From NCBI GenBank assembly GCA_017306415.1, contig JAFKIL010000002.1, positions 310,001 to 374,000 of the forward strand: a stretch of DNA of 64,000 nucleotides, read 5' to 3'. This document shows positions 35,043-43,668 of this stretch, piece after piece; the stretch's first letter is position 1; the number at the start of each line of letters is the position of its first letter. The stretch is from Microbacterium sp. GTDB lineage: Bacteria; Actinomycetota; Actinomycetes; Actinomycetales; Microbacteriaceae. The translations under genes and the position numbers were made by a program. The notes beneath the pieces were generated by a model, which was not told the DNA's origin, made no database searches, and saw only the letters and a list, made by a program, of their open reading frames with translations.

Positions 35043-35070
35043 GGGGTGCTTCGCCGGGTGTCGGACGCCG
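35043..35070 (+). repeat. Right 28-bp direct repeat of the bacteriocin island
   Basis: Second copy of the island-bounding repeat (26/28 with 31007-31034). It ends 5 nt before the purA -10 TAGGAT (35076-35081), so it occupies the purA -35 region. Confidence 0.85.
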
Positions 35071-35116
35071 ACCGATAGGATGGGGTGTACCGTCGGCCCG
35101 TACCGAGGAGCTCCCC

Positions 35117-36403
35117 ATGCCAGGAATCGTCATCGTCGGAGTGCAGTGGGGAGACGAGGGCAAGGGCAAGGCCACCGACCTCCTGGGTGAGCGCACCGAC
35201 TGGGTCGTCAAGTTCAACGGCGGCAACAACGCGGGCCACACCGTCGTCATCGGCGACGAGAAGTACGCCCTGCACCTCCTGCCCAGCGGCATCCTCAGTC
35301 CGGGGGTCACTCCCGTCATCGGCAACGGCGTCGTCGTCGACCTCGAGGTGCTGTTCGCCGAGCTCGAGGCGCTCGCCGCGCGCGGCGTCGACACCTCGCG
35401 GCTGCGCGTGAGTGCGAACGCGCACATCATCACGCAGTACCACCGGACCCTCGACAAGGTCACCGAGCGCTTCCTCGGCAAGCGCCAGATCGGCACGACC
35501 GGTCGCGGCATCGGCCCGGCCTACGCCGACAAGATCAACCGCGTGGGCATCCGCGCGCAGGACCTCTTCGACGAGAACATCCTGCGCCAGAAGGTCGAGG
35601 GCGCCCTCGACCAGAAGAACCACCTGCTGGTCAAGGTGTTCAACCGCCGTGCGATCTCATGCGACGAGATCGTCGACGACCTGCTGTCGTACGCCGAGCG
35701 GCTGCGGCCGATGGTGGCCGACACCGGCCTGATGCTCAACGAGGCGCTCGACGCCGGCGACGTCGTCGTCTTCGAGGGCGGCCAGGCGACGATGCTCGAC
35801 GTCGACCACGGCACCTATCCGTTCGTGACGTCCTCCTCCGCCACCGCGGGCGGTGCGGCCACGGGGTCGGGCGTCGGCCCGAACCGCCTCGATCGCATCG
35901 TCGGCATCGTGAAGGCCTACACGACCCGGGTCGGCTCCGGACCCTTCCCGACGGAGCTCCACGACGAGCAGGGCGAGTGGCTGCGCTCGCGCGGCTTCGA
36001 GTTCGGCACCACGACGGGCCGCCCGCGACGGGTGGGCTGGTACGACGCGCCCATCACGCGCTACGCCACGCGGATCAACGGGATCACCGATCTCGTCCTC
36101 ACCAAGCTCGACATCCTGACAGGACTCGACGAGATCCCGGTGTGCGTGGCCTACGACGTCGACGGGGTGCGTTTCGACGAAGTGCCCGTCAACCAGTCGG
36201 ACTTCCACCACGCGCGGCCGGTCCTCGAGTATCTCCCCGGCTGGAAGGACGACATCTCCGGTGCCCGCACGTTCGACGAGCTCCCGCTCGAGGCGCAGGA
36301 CTACGTGCTCGCCCTCGAGGCGATGAGCGGCACGCGCATCTCGGTGATCGGCGTCGGGGCCGCGCGCGACGCGGTCATCGTGCGCCACGACCTCGTCGAC
36401 TGA
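35117..36403 (+). CDS. purA: Adenylosuccinate synthetase
   Basis: 428 residues, full length. Makes adenylosuccinate from IMP and aspartate using GTP, the first committed step to AMP. The P-loop-like WGDEGKGK (11-18) has catalytic D13, and NAGHT places catalytic H41; [12 protein letters not shown] follows. The ATG has GAGGAG 6 nt upstream and a leader of about 30 nt from TAGGAT. The next gene overlaps the stop by 1 nt. Confidence 0.98.
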   Translation: MPGIVIVGVQWGDEGKGKATDLLGERTDWVVKFNGGNNAGHTVVIGDEKYALHLLPSGILSPGVTPVIGNGVVVDLEVLFAELEALAARGVDTSRLRVSANAHIITQYHRTLDKVTERFLGKRQIGTTGRGIGPAYADKINRVGIRAQDLFDENILRQKVEGALDQKNHLLVKVFNRRAISCDEIVDDLLSYAERLRPMVADTGLMLNEALDAGDVVVFEGGQATMLDVDHGTYPFVTSSSATAGGAATGSGVGPNRLDRIVGIVKAYTTRVGSGPFPTELHDEQGEWLRSRGFEFGTTTGRPRRVGWYDAPITRYATRINGITDLVLTKLDILTGLDEIPVCVAYDVDGVRFDEVPVNQSDFHHARPVLEYLPGWKDDISGARTFDELPLEAQDYVLALEAMSGTRISVIGVGAARDAVIVRHDLVD

Positions 36404-37599
36404 TGCGGTTCTGGACGGGCGGGTACACCGCCGACATGGAGGGCGCTGCCGCGGGCATCGGCACGCTGCTCGCGGGCGAGGCCGGTGATCCTCTCGCCGG
36501 CGGACCGCTCCGGTTCGGCGGCGACGTCGTGCGCGTCGAGGGCTCGCCCGCGTGGATCGCGGCGCATCCCGTCCGCGACGTCCTGTACGCGGCGCTGGAG
36601 GGCGCCGGGGCCGTGCAGGCGTTCGCGCAGACCGGTGAGGCGCGCTTCGTCCCGCTCGGAGCTCCGGTCCCGGTCGGCGACCTCGCGTGCCACGTGGCGG
36701 TCGCGCCCGACGGCGGCTCGCTCATCGCGTCGTGCTGGGGCGACGGCCATGTCGTGCACGTGACGCTGGACGCCGCCGGCGCGCCGTCCTCCGCTGTGAC
36801 GGCCGTCGCGGCCACCGACCCGTACGGCGACGCGTCCGCGGGAGCCGCGCCCCTCCCCGCGCTCGGTGCCGCGGCGGCCGCGCTGCGCGAGGCGGCGGGC
36901 GCCGAGTTCGCCCACCTCGTGCCCGACCACGACCGCGAGACCGCGCCGACGCCCGACGCCGGGTCCGCGGCATCCAGCCCCGGGGGCGAGGCTGCCGAGC
37001 CGCGGGTCTCGCGCGCGCACCAGGCCGCGTACCTGCCGGACGGCGTCGTCGCGACGACCGACATGGGCCTCGACCTCGTGCGGTTCTGGCGTGCCGGATC
37101 CGCGGGGCTGCGACCGCTGCAGGAGGTCGTGCTCCCCCGCGGCAGCGGGCCGCGCCATCTGCGCCGGCATCCGAGCGGCCACCTGTATGTCATCACCGAG
37201 CTGTCGCACGAGGTCTTCGTGCTCGCGCCCGATGCCGCCGGGTCGTGGACCGTCGTCGGCGGCGCGCCGCTCAGCGCGGACGTCCGCCCGGACGACACCG
37301 CTGCCGAGCTCGCGCTCTCCCGCGATGGAGGGTTCCTCTACGGGGGGATCCGAGGCTCGAACACGATCGCCACGCTCCGCGTCCGGGGCGACGGGTCGAT
37401 CCTCGAGCCGGTCGCCCTCGTCGAGGCGGGGGTCGATTGGCCGCGGTACCACGTCGTCGCTCGCGACACCCTCCTCGTTGCCGGGGAGCGCTCGAACGAC
37501 GTCGCGTCGCTCACCCTCGACGAGCGCACCGGCGTCCCGCGCGGCATCCGGCACCGCACCGAGGTGCCGTCGCCGACCTGTCTGCTTCCCGCCCGCTGA
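36403..37599 (+). CDS. Lactonase/6-phosphogluconolactonase-like beta-propeller protein
   Basis: 398 residues with repeated blade-like segments (for example HPVRDVLYAALEGAG, HPSGHLYVITELSHEVFVL, SRDGGFLYGGIRGSNTIA) of the seven-bladed lactonase family (PF10282 type). An Ala/Pro-rich insert lies near residues 150-205. Could hydrolyse 6-phosphogluconolactone or another lactone; catalytic residues of this family are not well fixed. The ATG overlaps the purA stop by 1 nt (TGATG), so it is translated from the purA mRNA. Confidence 0.85.
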   Translation: MRFWTGGYTADMEGAAAGIGTLLAGEAGDPLAGGPLRFGGDVVRVEGSPAWIAAHPVRDVLYAALEGAGAVQAFAQTGEARFVPLGAPVPVGDLACHVAVAPDGGSLIASCWGDGHVVHVTLDAAGAPSSAVTAVAATDPYGDASAGAAPLPALGAAAAALREAAGAEFAHLVPDHDRETAPTPDAGSAASSPGGEAAEPRVSRAHQAAYLPDGVVATTDMGLDLVRFWRAGSAGLRPLQEVVLPRGSGPRHLRRHPSGHLYVITELSHEVFVLAPDAAGSWTVVGGAPLSADVRPDDTAAELALSRDGGFLYGGIRGSNTIATLRVRGDGSILEPVALVEAGVDWPRYHVVARDTLLVAGERSNDVASLTLDERTGVPRGIRHRTEVPSPTCLLPAR

Positions 37600-37602
37600 C
37601 CG

Positions 37603-37622
37603 GCGGCGCGCAGCCGCGCCGC
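37603..37622. terminator. GC hairpin between convergent genes
   Basis: Perfect 8-bp stem GCGGCGCG/CGCGCCGC with a CAGC loop, between the lactonase stop and the stop of the convergent AI-2E transporter gene. No U-run, so termination is uncertain. Confidence 0.45.
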
Positions 37623-38806
37623 TAGACCTTGGCGTCCTGGCGCGGGATCACGACCTGCTTGATGATCAGCAGGATCGACGCCGTCACCGGGATGGCGACG
37701 AGGGCGCCGAGCAGGCCCAGCAGCGTCCCGCCGACGAGTGCGCCGATGACGACGAGCGAGCCCGGTACCGAGATCGTGCGGTTCATCACGCGGGGCGTCA
37801 GTACGTACGCCTCGAGCTGCATGTAGATCAGGTACACCACCGCGAAGATGAGGGCGCTGAGCGGGCTCGTGAACAGCGCGATGACCGAGCCGACGATCCA
37901 GAAGAGGACCGAGCCCACGAGGGGGATCAGCGTCAGGCAGAAGGCCGTGACGGCGAGCAGCAACGGGAACGGCAGCCCGAGGAAGAGATAGAGGAGGAAC
38001 GTGACGATCGAGTTGCAGAACGCCAGGATCACCATGCCGCCGAGGTAGCCGCCGATCGAGTCGGTGATCTGCTCCGTGATCGAGGAGATGCGCTCGCGGC
38101 TGCGGGCGGGGGCGAGACGCGTGAACGACACCTTCATCGTGGGCAGCGAGGCGAGGAAGTACAGGCTCAGGACGAGGACGATGATGAGCCCCGAGATCGT
38201 CGTGCCGATCGTCACGCCCACCTGGACGACGCCGCCGCCGATCGCGGCGATGTTGCCGGGGTCGGTGAGGAACGTGCGGATCTGGTTGACGATCGTGCCG
38301 ACCTGGTCGCCGAAGTTGTCCTGCAGCCACGCGTAGACGTCGGATGCCTGGAAGCTCGAGATCAGGTGCGGGATGTCCCGCACGAACTGGGTGATCTGCC
38401 GGATGACGGTGGGGATGATCAGCCACAGCACCCCGACCAGCACGAGCGCGAAGGCGGCGTAGACCGTCACGATCCCCCATGCGCGGGTCACGTGATGGCG
38501 CTCGAGCAGCCGCACCAGCGGGTCGAGGCCGAGCGCGGCGAACAGGGCGAAGACGACGTAGATGATGACCGTCGAGAGGTTCGAGAACGCCAGGCCGAGG
38601 AGGAGCGCGACGAGCCCGCCCAGCGTGAGGGAGAAGCCGACCGCGAACGGGTTGTTCAGGCTCGCCCAGAAGGTGCGCGAGGGCGGCGCCTCGCCCGCGC
38701 GCAGCGCGACGGCATCCTCCTCCCGGGTCGCGGCCGGGATGTCCGCCGCCGGGACCTGCGCGCCCGCGGGGGGAAGGGGTGCCGGGGTCTCGGTGCCGTC
38801 GCTCAT
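37622..38806 (-). CDS. AI-2E family transporter (DUF20, PerM-like)
   Basis: 394 residues. A ~45-residue hydrophilic N-terminus precedes about eight membrane helices. The family pattern includes LTLIPLVGSVLFWIVGSVIAL and LIYMQLEAYVLTPRVMNRTISV near the C-terminus. Members export signals, Na+/H+ or other solutes; the name AI-2E does not fix the substrate. The ATG at 38806 lies 6 nt after TAGAGT (plus 38813-38818), so it is chosen over the in-frame GTG 6 nt upstream. Confidence 0.87.
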   Translation of the reverse strand: MSDGTETPAPLPPAGAQVPAADIPAATREEDAVALRAGEAPPSRTFWASLNNPFAVGFSLTLGGLVALLLGLAFSNLSTVIIYVVFALFAALGLDPLVRLLERHHVTRAWGIVTVYAAFALVLVGVLWLIIPTVIRQITQFVRDIPHLISSFQASDVYAWLQDNFGDQVGTIVNQIRTFLTDPGNIAAIGGGVVQVGVTIGTTISGLIIVLVLSLYFLASLPTMKVSFTRLAPARSRERISSITEQITDSIGGYLGGMVILAFCNSIVTFLLYLFLGLPFPLLLAVTAFCLTLIPLVGSVLFWIVGSVIALFTSPLSALIFAVVYLIYMQLEAYVLTPRVMNRTISVPGSLVVIGALVGGTLLGLLGALVAIPVTASILLIIKQVVIPRQDAKV

Positions 38807-38904
38807 GGACACACTCTAGAGCCAGGGCCACCGCGCGCACGGGCTCCGCGCCCGCGGGCGAGGCGGCGTGCCGCGATAGTGTCGAGAGCGCGAAGGAGGA
38901 CGCC

Positions 38905-39228
38905 ATGACCGATGCCCCCGCCCCAGTTCCGAACCCCGTCGACCCGGCCGAGACCCTGCAGCGCCTGCGGGGCAGCATCGACAACATCGACGCGTCGCTC
39001 ATCTACCTGCTCGCCGAGCGGTTCAAGTGCACGAAACAGGTCGGGGAGCTCAAGGCCGCGCACGGCATGCCCGCGTCGGACCCCGCACGCGAAGAGCAGC
39101 AGGTCGAGCGGCTCCGCCGGCTGGCGACCGAGGCCGACCTCGATCCGGAGTTCGCGCAGAAGTGGTTCACGTTCGTCGTCGCCGAGGTGATCCGCCACCA
39201 CACCGAGGCCGCCGCCGACGTGCGATGA
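38905..39228 (+). CDS. Chorismate mutase (AroQ type)
   Basis: 107 residues. Converts chorismate to prephenate for Phe/Tyr synthesis. All-helical AroQ fold with LRGSIDNIDASLIYLLAERFK (helix 1, active-site Arg) and the KQVGELKAAHGMPASDPAREEQ segment carrying the conserved Lys, Asp and Arg. The ATG has GAAGGAGGA upstream and a TAGTGT -10 candidate at 38877-38882. Divergent from the AI-2E gene. A stand-alone monofunctional enzyme. Confidence 0.9.
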   Translation: MTDAPAPVPNPVDPAETLQRLRGSIDNIDASLIYLLAERFKCTKQVGELKAAHGMPASDPAREEQQVERLRRLATEADLDPEFAQKWFTFVVAEVIRHHTEAAADVR

Positions 39229-39286
39229 CCCGCTCTCCACAGCGTGCTCTTCCGCGGAGCGGTCCGCGCTCCGTACGATGCGGAGC

Positions 39287-40372
39287 ATGCCCCGCGAACT
39301 GACCATCGGCACGCTGATCGAATCCGAGGACGCCGCACCGGCCCAAGTGCTCGCCGCGAAGCTCAACCGGCACACGTTCTGGTGCGGACAGAGCGGATCC
39401 GGCAAGACGTACGCGCTCGGCGTCCTGCTCGAGCAGGTGCTGCTGCACACGCGGCTGCCGCTCGTGATCCTGGACCCGAACTCGGACTTCGCCCGGCTCG
39501 GCGAGGTGCGCGACGACGCACCCGCGGACGTGGCCGCCGCGCTGCGCGACCGCGACATCCGGGTCTTCCGCTCCGGCGACCCGGACCGGCCGCTGCGCGC
39601 GCGCCTGCTCGGGATGCCGCTGCGCTCGCGTGCCGCGATCCTCGGCATCGATCCGGTCGTCGACGCCGAGCTCTACAACGAGATGCTGCACCTGGAGGCC
39701 GAGCTGGGCGGCATCGAGCAGGGGCGGCTGATCGGATACCTGCGCGCGCAGGACTCCGAGCTGCGTCAGCGACTCGCGACGCGGCTGGAGAACCTGGGGA
39801 TGGCGGAGTGGGCGCTGTGGGCGTGGGGGGAGCGGGACGTCACGCAGGACATCGATGAGGGGCCCGATGCGACCATCGTGGACCTCGGGAGGTTCGACAC
39901 CCAGGCCGAGTTCCGCGCCGCCGCGCTCGCGGTGCTCGATCACCTGTGGGCCCACCGCGAGGAGCGCCGGCCGCGCCTCATCGTGATCGACGAGGCGCAC
40001 AACCTGTGCAGCCCCGAGCCCGCGGACGCGGTCCAGGCGCTGCTCACCGAGCGCATCGTGCAGATCGCCGCGGAGGGCCGCAAGTTCGGGCTGTGGCTGC
40101 TGCTCTCGACCCAGCGGCCTTCGAAGGTACACCCCAACGCCCTGTCGCAGTGCGACAACCTCGCGCTCATGCGGATGAGCTCGCTGCGCGACCTCGACGA
40201 GCTCGCGGACGTGTTCGGGTACGCCCCGGAGTCTCTCGTGCAGCGTTCGCCCGCGTTCGCGCAGGGGCAGGCCCTGTTCGCCGGCGGTTTCGTCGATCAG
40301 CCGGGCCTGGTCCAGATGGGGTCGCGCCTCACGCAGGAGGGCGGGATCGACGTCCCGGTCCCGCTGCGCTGA
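39287..40372 (+). CDS. HerA/DUF87-type ATP-binding protein
   Basis: 361 residues. Walker A GQSGSGKT is at about 34-41 and Walker B LIVIDEAHN near 229-237, with the arginine-finger region around LLSTQRPSKVHPNALSQCDN typical of HerA/FtsK-like hexameric motors. HerA normally acts with the nuclease NurA in DNA-end resection, or with Sir2 or nucleases in phage defence, but no such partner is adjacent here. The ATG at 39287 lies 7 nt after TACGAT, so it is preferred to the ATG at 39278, which overlaps that hexamer. Confidence 0.85.
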   Translation: MPRELTIGTLIESEDAAPAQVLAAKLNRHTFWCGQSGSGKTYALGVLLEQVLLHTRLPLVILDPNSDFARLGEVRDDAPADVAAALRDRDIRVFRSGDPDRPLRARLLGMPLRSRAAILGIDPVVDAELYNEMLHLEAELGGIEQGRLIGYLRAQDSELRQRLATRLENLGMAEWALWAWGERDVTQDIDEGPDATIVDLGRFDTQAEFRAAALAVLDHLWAHREERRPRLIVIDEAHNLCSPEPADAVQALLTERIVQIAAEGRKFGLWLLLSTQRPSKVHPNALSQCDNLALMRMSSLRDLDELADVFGYAPESLVQRSPAFAQGQALFAGGFVDQPGLVQMGSRLTQEGGIDVPVPLR

Positions 40373-40384
40373 TCAGGGCCGCGA

Positions 40385-41071
40385 TCAGGGCACGAGCCGG
40401 CGCATCGTCCCGTAGGAGATCACCGACAGGACGGCCGTCAGGACGAGGCCCCACAGCGCGAACGAGATCGCGCTCTGCGTGGTGAGCCATGCCCCGACCG
40501 CGCCCCACGCGTCGACGCGGCCGATGAGCCAGATCGCCCCGACCAGGAGAAGTCCGAGGGCGACGAGGACGATCGTCAGCCCGATCGCACCGAACCGCTT
40601 GAAGATCGTCGCCCCCCAGAACCCGAAGACGAAGAACAGCATCGCCACCATGAAGAAGAACAGCGCGGCACCTGCCGGGCCTGCGGCCCAGATCCAGTCG
40701 ATGTAGAAGAAGTAGCCGTTCATCCCCCAGCCGTGGGTGGCGAGCTCGAGCGCGCCGCCGGCCACGAAGACCGCGGCGAGGATCGCCGAGGTGAGGGCAG
40801 CGGTCGTGAGCGTGCCGATGAAGAAGGCGCGCCGGGTGACGCTCATCGCCTGCGAGAACGGGAACGTGAGCGTGAGCGCTTGGATGCCGACGGCGAAGAA
40901 GTACCACAGGGGCGCCTGGGAGCCGCCACTGTACTTCGTCCCGCCGTAGGGGATCATCGACCAGATCAGGAGGGACAGCACGAAGCTGCCGCCGAGGATG
41001 ATGAGCGGGATCCAGATGTACGTCATCCGGTTCACCAGCTGCATGCGGACGACGTTGAGTGTGCGGTTCAT
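40385..41071 (-). CDS. ABC transporter permease (ABC-2 type)
   Basis: 228 residues with six membrane helices. The start MNRTLNVVRMQLVNR is typical of membrane subunits paired with YtrA-regulated ATPases. Its ATG overlaps the ATPase stop by 4 nt. Third gene of a GntR-ATPase-permease operon. Possible role: export of an envelope-active antibiotic, or a sensor of one, as in ytr operons of Bacillus. Confidence 0.85.
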   Translation of the reverse strand: MNRTLNVVRMQLVNRMTYIWIPLIILGGSFVLSLLIWSMIPYGGTKYSGGSQAPLWYFFAVGIQALTLTFPFSQAMSVTRRAFFIGTLTTAALTSAILAAVFVAGGALELATHGWGMNGYFFYIDWIWAAGPAGAALFFFMVAMLFFVFGFWGATIFKRFGAIGLTIVLVALGLLLVGAIWLIGRVDAWGAVGAWLTTQSAISFALWGLVLTAVLSVISYGTMRRLVP

Positions 41072-41967
41072 CGCGCTGCCCCTTCGGTGCGTGCCGTGTC
41101 GGTGTGCTGGGTGGTGCGGACGATCAGCTGCTGGAGCGAGACCGGTGCGACCTCGAGCCCTGCCTCGCCGAGCCGGCGCCGGTCGTCCGGGCTGAGCGTC
41201 CCGATGACCGTGACCGACGACACGTGACCCAGGCTCTCGCGATGGATGACCTCGCGGCCCGCGACGAACGCGTCCACCGCGGCGGTGTCGCCGACGATCG
41301 TGGCGGCGCGGTCGCGCACGGCATCCGTCTCCTCGTCCATGATGATGCGGCCGTGGTCGATGACGAGGACCCGCTCGATGAGGTTCGCGACCTCGTCGAT
41401 CAGGTGGCTGGAGAGGATGACCGTGCGCGGATGCGCGGTGTAGTCCTCGACGAGCCGGTCGTAGAACAGCTGTCGCGCGACGGCGTCGAGGCCGAGGTAC
41501 GGCTCGTCGAAGAAGGTGATCTCGGCGCGCGAGGCGAGTCCGATGATCACGCCGACCGCCGACAGCTGGCCGCGCGAGAGCTTCTTGATCCGGGTGCGCA
41601 TCGGCAGCTCGAACTCGGCGACGAGCCGGTCGCACAGCTCCTGGCTCCAGTTCGGGAAGAAGAGCCGGGCGGTGGCGAAGGCGTGGGGGGGCTTGGCGTC
41701 GTCCGGATACTTCTGGCTCTCGCGCACGAAGCACACGCGGCTCAGCACCCGCCCGTTCTCGTACGGGTCCTCGCCGAAGACGCGGACGTCGCCGGAGGTG
41801 GCGAAGTTCTGCGCGGTGAGGATGGACATGACGCTCGTCTTGCCGGCGCCATTGCGGCCGAGCAGGCCGTAGATCACGTCCTTCTCGATGGCGAACGTGA
41901 TGTCGTCGACCGCGATCGTGTCGCGGTAGCGCTTGGTGAGGTGCTCCACCTCGATGACGGAGGTCAT
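41068..41967 (-). CDS. ABC transporter ATP-binding protein
   Basis: 299 residues. Walker A GRNGAGKTS (about 38-46), signature LSRGQLSAV (about 134-142), Walker B EITFFDEP with the catalytic Glu, and H-loop SSHL. C-terminal ~80 residues form an extra domain after the ATPase core. Overlaps both neighbours by 4 nt. Confidence 0.93.
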   Translation of the reverse strand: MTSVIEVEHLTKRYRDTIAVDDITFAIEKDVIYGLLGRNGAGKTSVMSILTAQNFATSGDVRVFGEDPYENGRVLSRVCFVRESQKYPDDAKPPHAFATARLFFPNWSQELCDRLVAEFELPMRTRIKKLSRGQLSAVGVIIGLASRAEITFFDEPYLGLDAVARQLFYDRLVEDYTAHPRTVILSSHLIDEVANLIERVLVIDHGRIIMDEETDAVRDRAATIVGDTAAVDAFVAGREVIHRESLGHVSSVTVIGTLSPDDRRRLGEAGLEVAPVSLQQLIVRTTQHTDTARTEGAAR

Positions 41968-42353
41968 CGTGCCGGTCCTTCCGTGTCGGTGTGCGATGCG
42001 GTCATGCGCTCGCGGATGAGTTGGCCGAGGTCGTCGGCGCCGAGGCCGAGCTTCCGCGCCTCGTCGAGGAGCGGCTCGACGAAGCGGTCGGCGAAGACGG
42101 TGCGGCGCTCGGCCAGCAGGAGGTCGCGGGCGCCCGGCGACACGAACATGCCGATGCCCCGACGCTTGTGGATCACGCCCTTGTCGACGAGCATGTTCAC
42201 CCCTTTCGCCGCCGTCGCGGGATTGATGCGGTAGAAGGCCGCGAGCTCGTTCGTGGACGGCGCCTGCGCCTCTTCGGCGAGGCTGCCGTCGATGATCGAG
42301 TCCTCCACGCTCTCTGCGATCTGCAGGAAGAGCGGCCTGCCTTCTTCGATCAC
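41964..42353 (-). CDS. GntR-family regulator, YtrA type
   Basis: 129 residues. A winged helix (APSTNELAAFYRINPATAAKGVNML, about 30-54) and a short C-terminal helical tail instead of a large ligand domain, which defines the YtrA subfamily. It starts at a GTG (42353) with GGAGG upstream. First gene of the ABC operon it probably represses, through the perfect palindrome 23 nt upstream. Confidence 0.92.
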   Translation of the reverse strand: MIEEGRPLFLQIAESVEDSIIDGSLAEEAQAPSTNELAAFYRINPATAAKGVNMLVDKGVIHKRRGIGMFVSPGARDLLLAERRTVFADRFVEPLLDEARKLGLGADDLGQLIRERMTASHTDTEGPAR

Positions 42354-42375
42354 TCCGCCTCCGGTCCCTTGGTTA

Positions 42376-42393
42376 GTTACTTGACTAAGTAAC
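42376..42393. promoter_or_regulatory. Operator of the YtrA-type regulator
   Basis: GTTACTTGACTAAGTAAC: perfect 7-bp arms around GACT, flanked by GGTTA and CC. AT-rich in a GC-rich region. The position before the GntR-ABC operon fits autorepression. Confidence 0.82.
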
Positions 42394-42543
42394 CACAGAA
42401 GTCCTGCGTGCGCAACCCCGATCTCCCCGCCGCGCAACGCAAGGTGTCGTGACGCGAGCCTCGGACATCGGTCGCGAATGGCCGGATGGACCGCCCCGGG
42501 CACCCGGAATGACGCCCTCTTGCGACCGAAACAGGTGGCTGGA

Positions 42544-43443
42544 TCAGACGATGGGGGGCTTGGGGGAGCGCGCCGGGACCGGCCATGGCGAGGGCGGAGC
42601 CGCCGGGGATGCCGGAGCCGCCGGGGATGCCGGGGGCGCGGAGGCGGGGGGCGTGAGCGGGGGGCGGTCCGCGGCATCCTGCCCCACAGGGATGTCCTGG
42701 GCGGCGGTCGCCGGGAGCTCGAGGGCGACCTTCGTCTCGAGGACCTCGATCGCACCGTCCGAGAGGGAGATGAGGCCGTCGAGCTCCTCCCGCACGCGGC
42801 GGTACGCGAGCTGACGCTCGGCGGGCGTGGCGGCCTGGTCGATCGCCACGGTGAGGAGCTGCTTCGCGGTGTCGAGGCGCTTGCGCTCCCCGTCGGTGAA
42901 GGTCGAGTCCTTCAGCCGCCGGGCATCCCGCTCCGCCACGTCGAATGCGACCTCGTAGTCCGTGACCGCGTTGCGGTACTCGGCGAGGTGGTCCTTCGTG
43001 AGCCGTGCCTTGGCCGACGCGGGGCGAAGGCCGTCGGCGACCTTCTTCGCGCGCAGGAACGCGGCGGTGAGGGGCTGGCGTCCGTCGCTCATCGCGGGGA
43101 ACGCGATCAGCTTCGCGACGTCGAGCTCGTAGTCGAGCCACCGCTTGGTGACGGCATCCTGCGCCGCGAACAGCCGGGTGAGCTGCGCCTCCTGCGACTC
43201 GTCAGGGTCGACGGCGGCGGACGGGGCGGGGGCGGCGGATGCCGGGACCGCGGCCGGCGCGACGCCCTTGCCGCGCGCCGCGGCCTGCGCCGCCTTGATC
43301 TCGGCCTTCGCGTGCAGGATCTCCAGCCGCCGGGCGTGACGGCCGCGCGCGCCGCGCTCCCAGGCGCGGGCGACGCCGCCCATCACTCCGAGGAAGGGGA
43401 AGATGAGCCACCAGTAGCTGCCGATGAAGTTCCAGGGCTCCAC
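42544..43443 (-). CDS. Membrane-anchored coiled-coil hypothetical protein
   Basis: 299 residues from the GTG at 43443, 6 nt after TAGCAT (plus 43450-43455); an ATG 3 nt upstream is the alternative. An N-terminal helix (about 5-25), then Arg/Lys-rich and Ala-rich helices to about residue 245, then a Pro/Ala-rich tail. Similar in layout to the 420-residue protein at 7979-9241 but not obviously homologous. No family recognised. Confidence 0.7.
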   Translation of the reverse strand: MEPWNFIGSYWWLIFPFLGVMGGVARAWERGARGRHARRLEILHAKAEIKAAQAAARGKGVAPAAVPASAAPAPSAAVDPDESQEAQLTRLFAAQDAVTKRWLDYELDVAKLIAFPAMSDGRQPLTAAFLRAKKVADGLRPASAKARLTKDHLAEYRNAVTDYEVAFDVAERDARRLKDSTFTDGERKRLDTAKQLLTVAIDQAATPAERQLAYRRVREELDGLISLSDGAIEVLETKVALELPATAAQDIPVGQDAADRPPLTPPASAPPASPAAPASPAAPPSPWPVPARSPKPPIV

Positions 43444-43523
43444 CATGTCATGCTAACCGCCCGCGGGAAGCGGCATCCCGGACGAATGTCACGCGGCCGG
43501 GCCGCGGAGCGTGCCCGTGAGGG

Positions 43524-43658
43524 TCAGCCGACGAGGAGGGCGATGACCGTGGCGCCGCCGCCGACGAGGATGAGCGCGACGATCACGACCCATGCGATCA
43601 CCTTGATACGGCGCTGACGCGCGTCCGTGAAGGTGCTGTACTCCTCGTCCTCCGCCAT
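43524..43658 (-). CDS. 44-residue membrane peptide
   Basis: An acidic N-terminus (MAEDEEYSTFTDARQRR) is followed by one helix (KVIAWVVIVALILVGGGATV). The ATG lies 7 nt after TAGACT (plus 43666-43671), so it is probably leaderless. Lies just after purL on the same strand. Function unknown; too short for most gene callers. Confidence 0.7.
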   Translation of the reverse strand: MAEDEEYSTFTDARQRRIKVIAWVVIVALILVGGGATVIALLVG

Positions 43659-43668
43659 GACGACCAGT

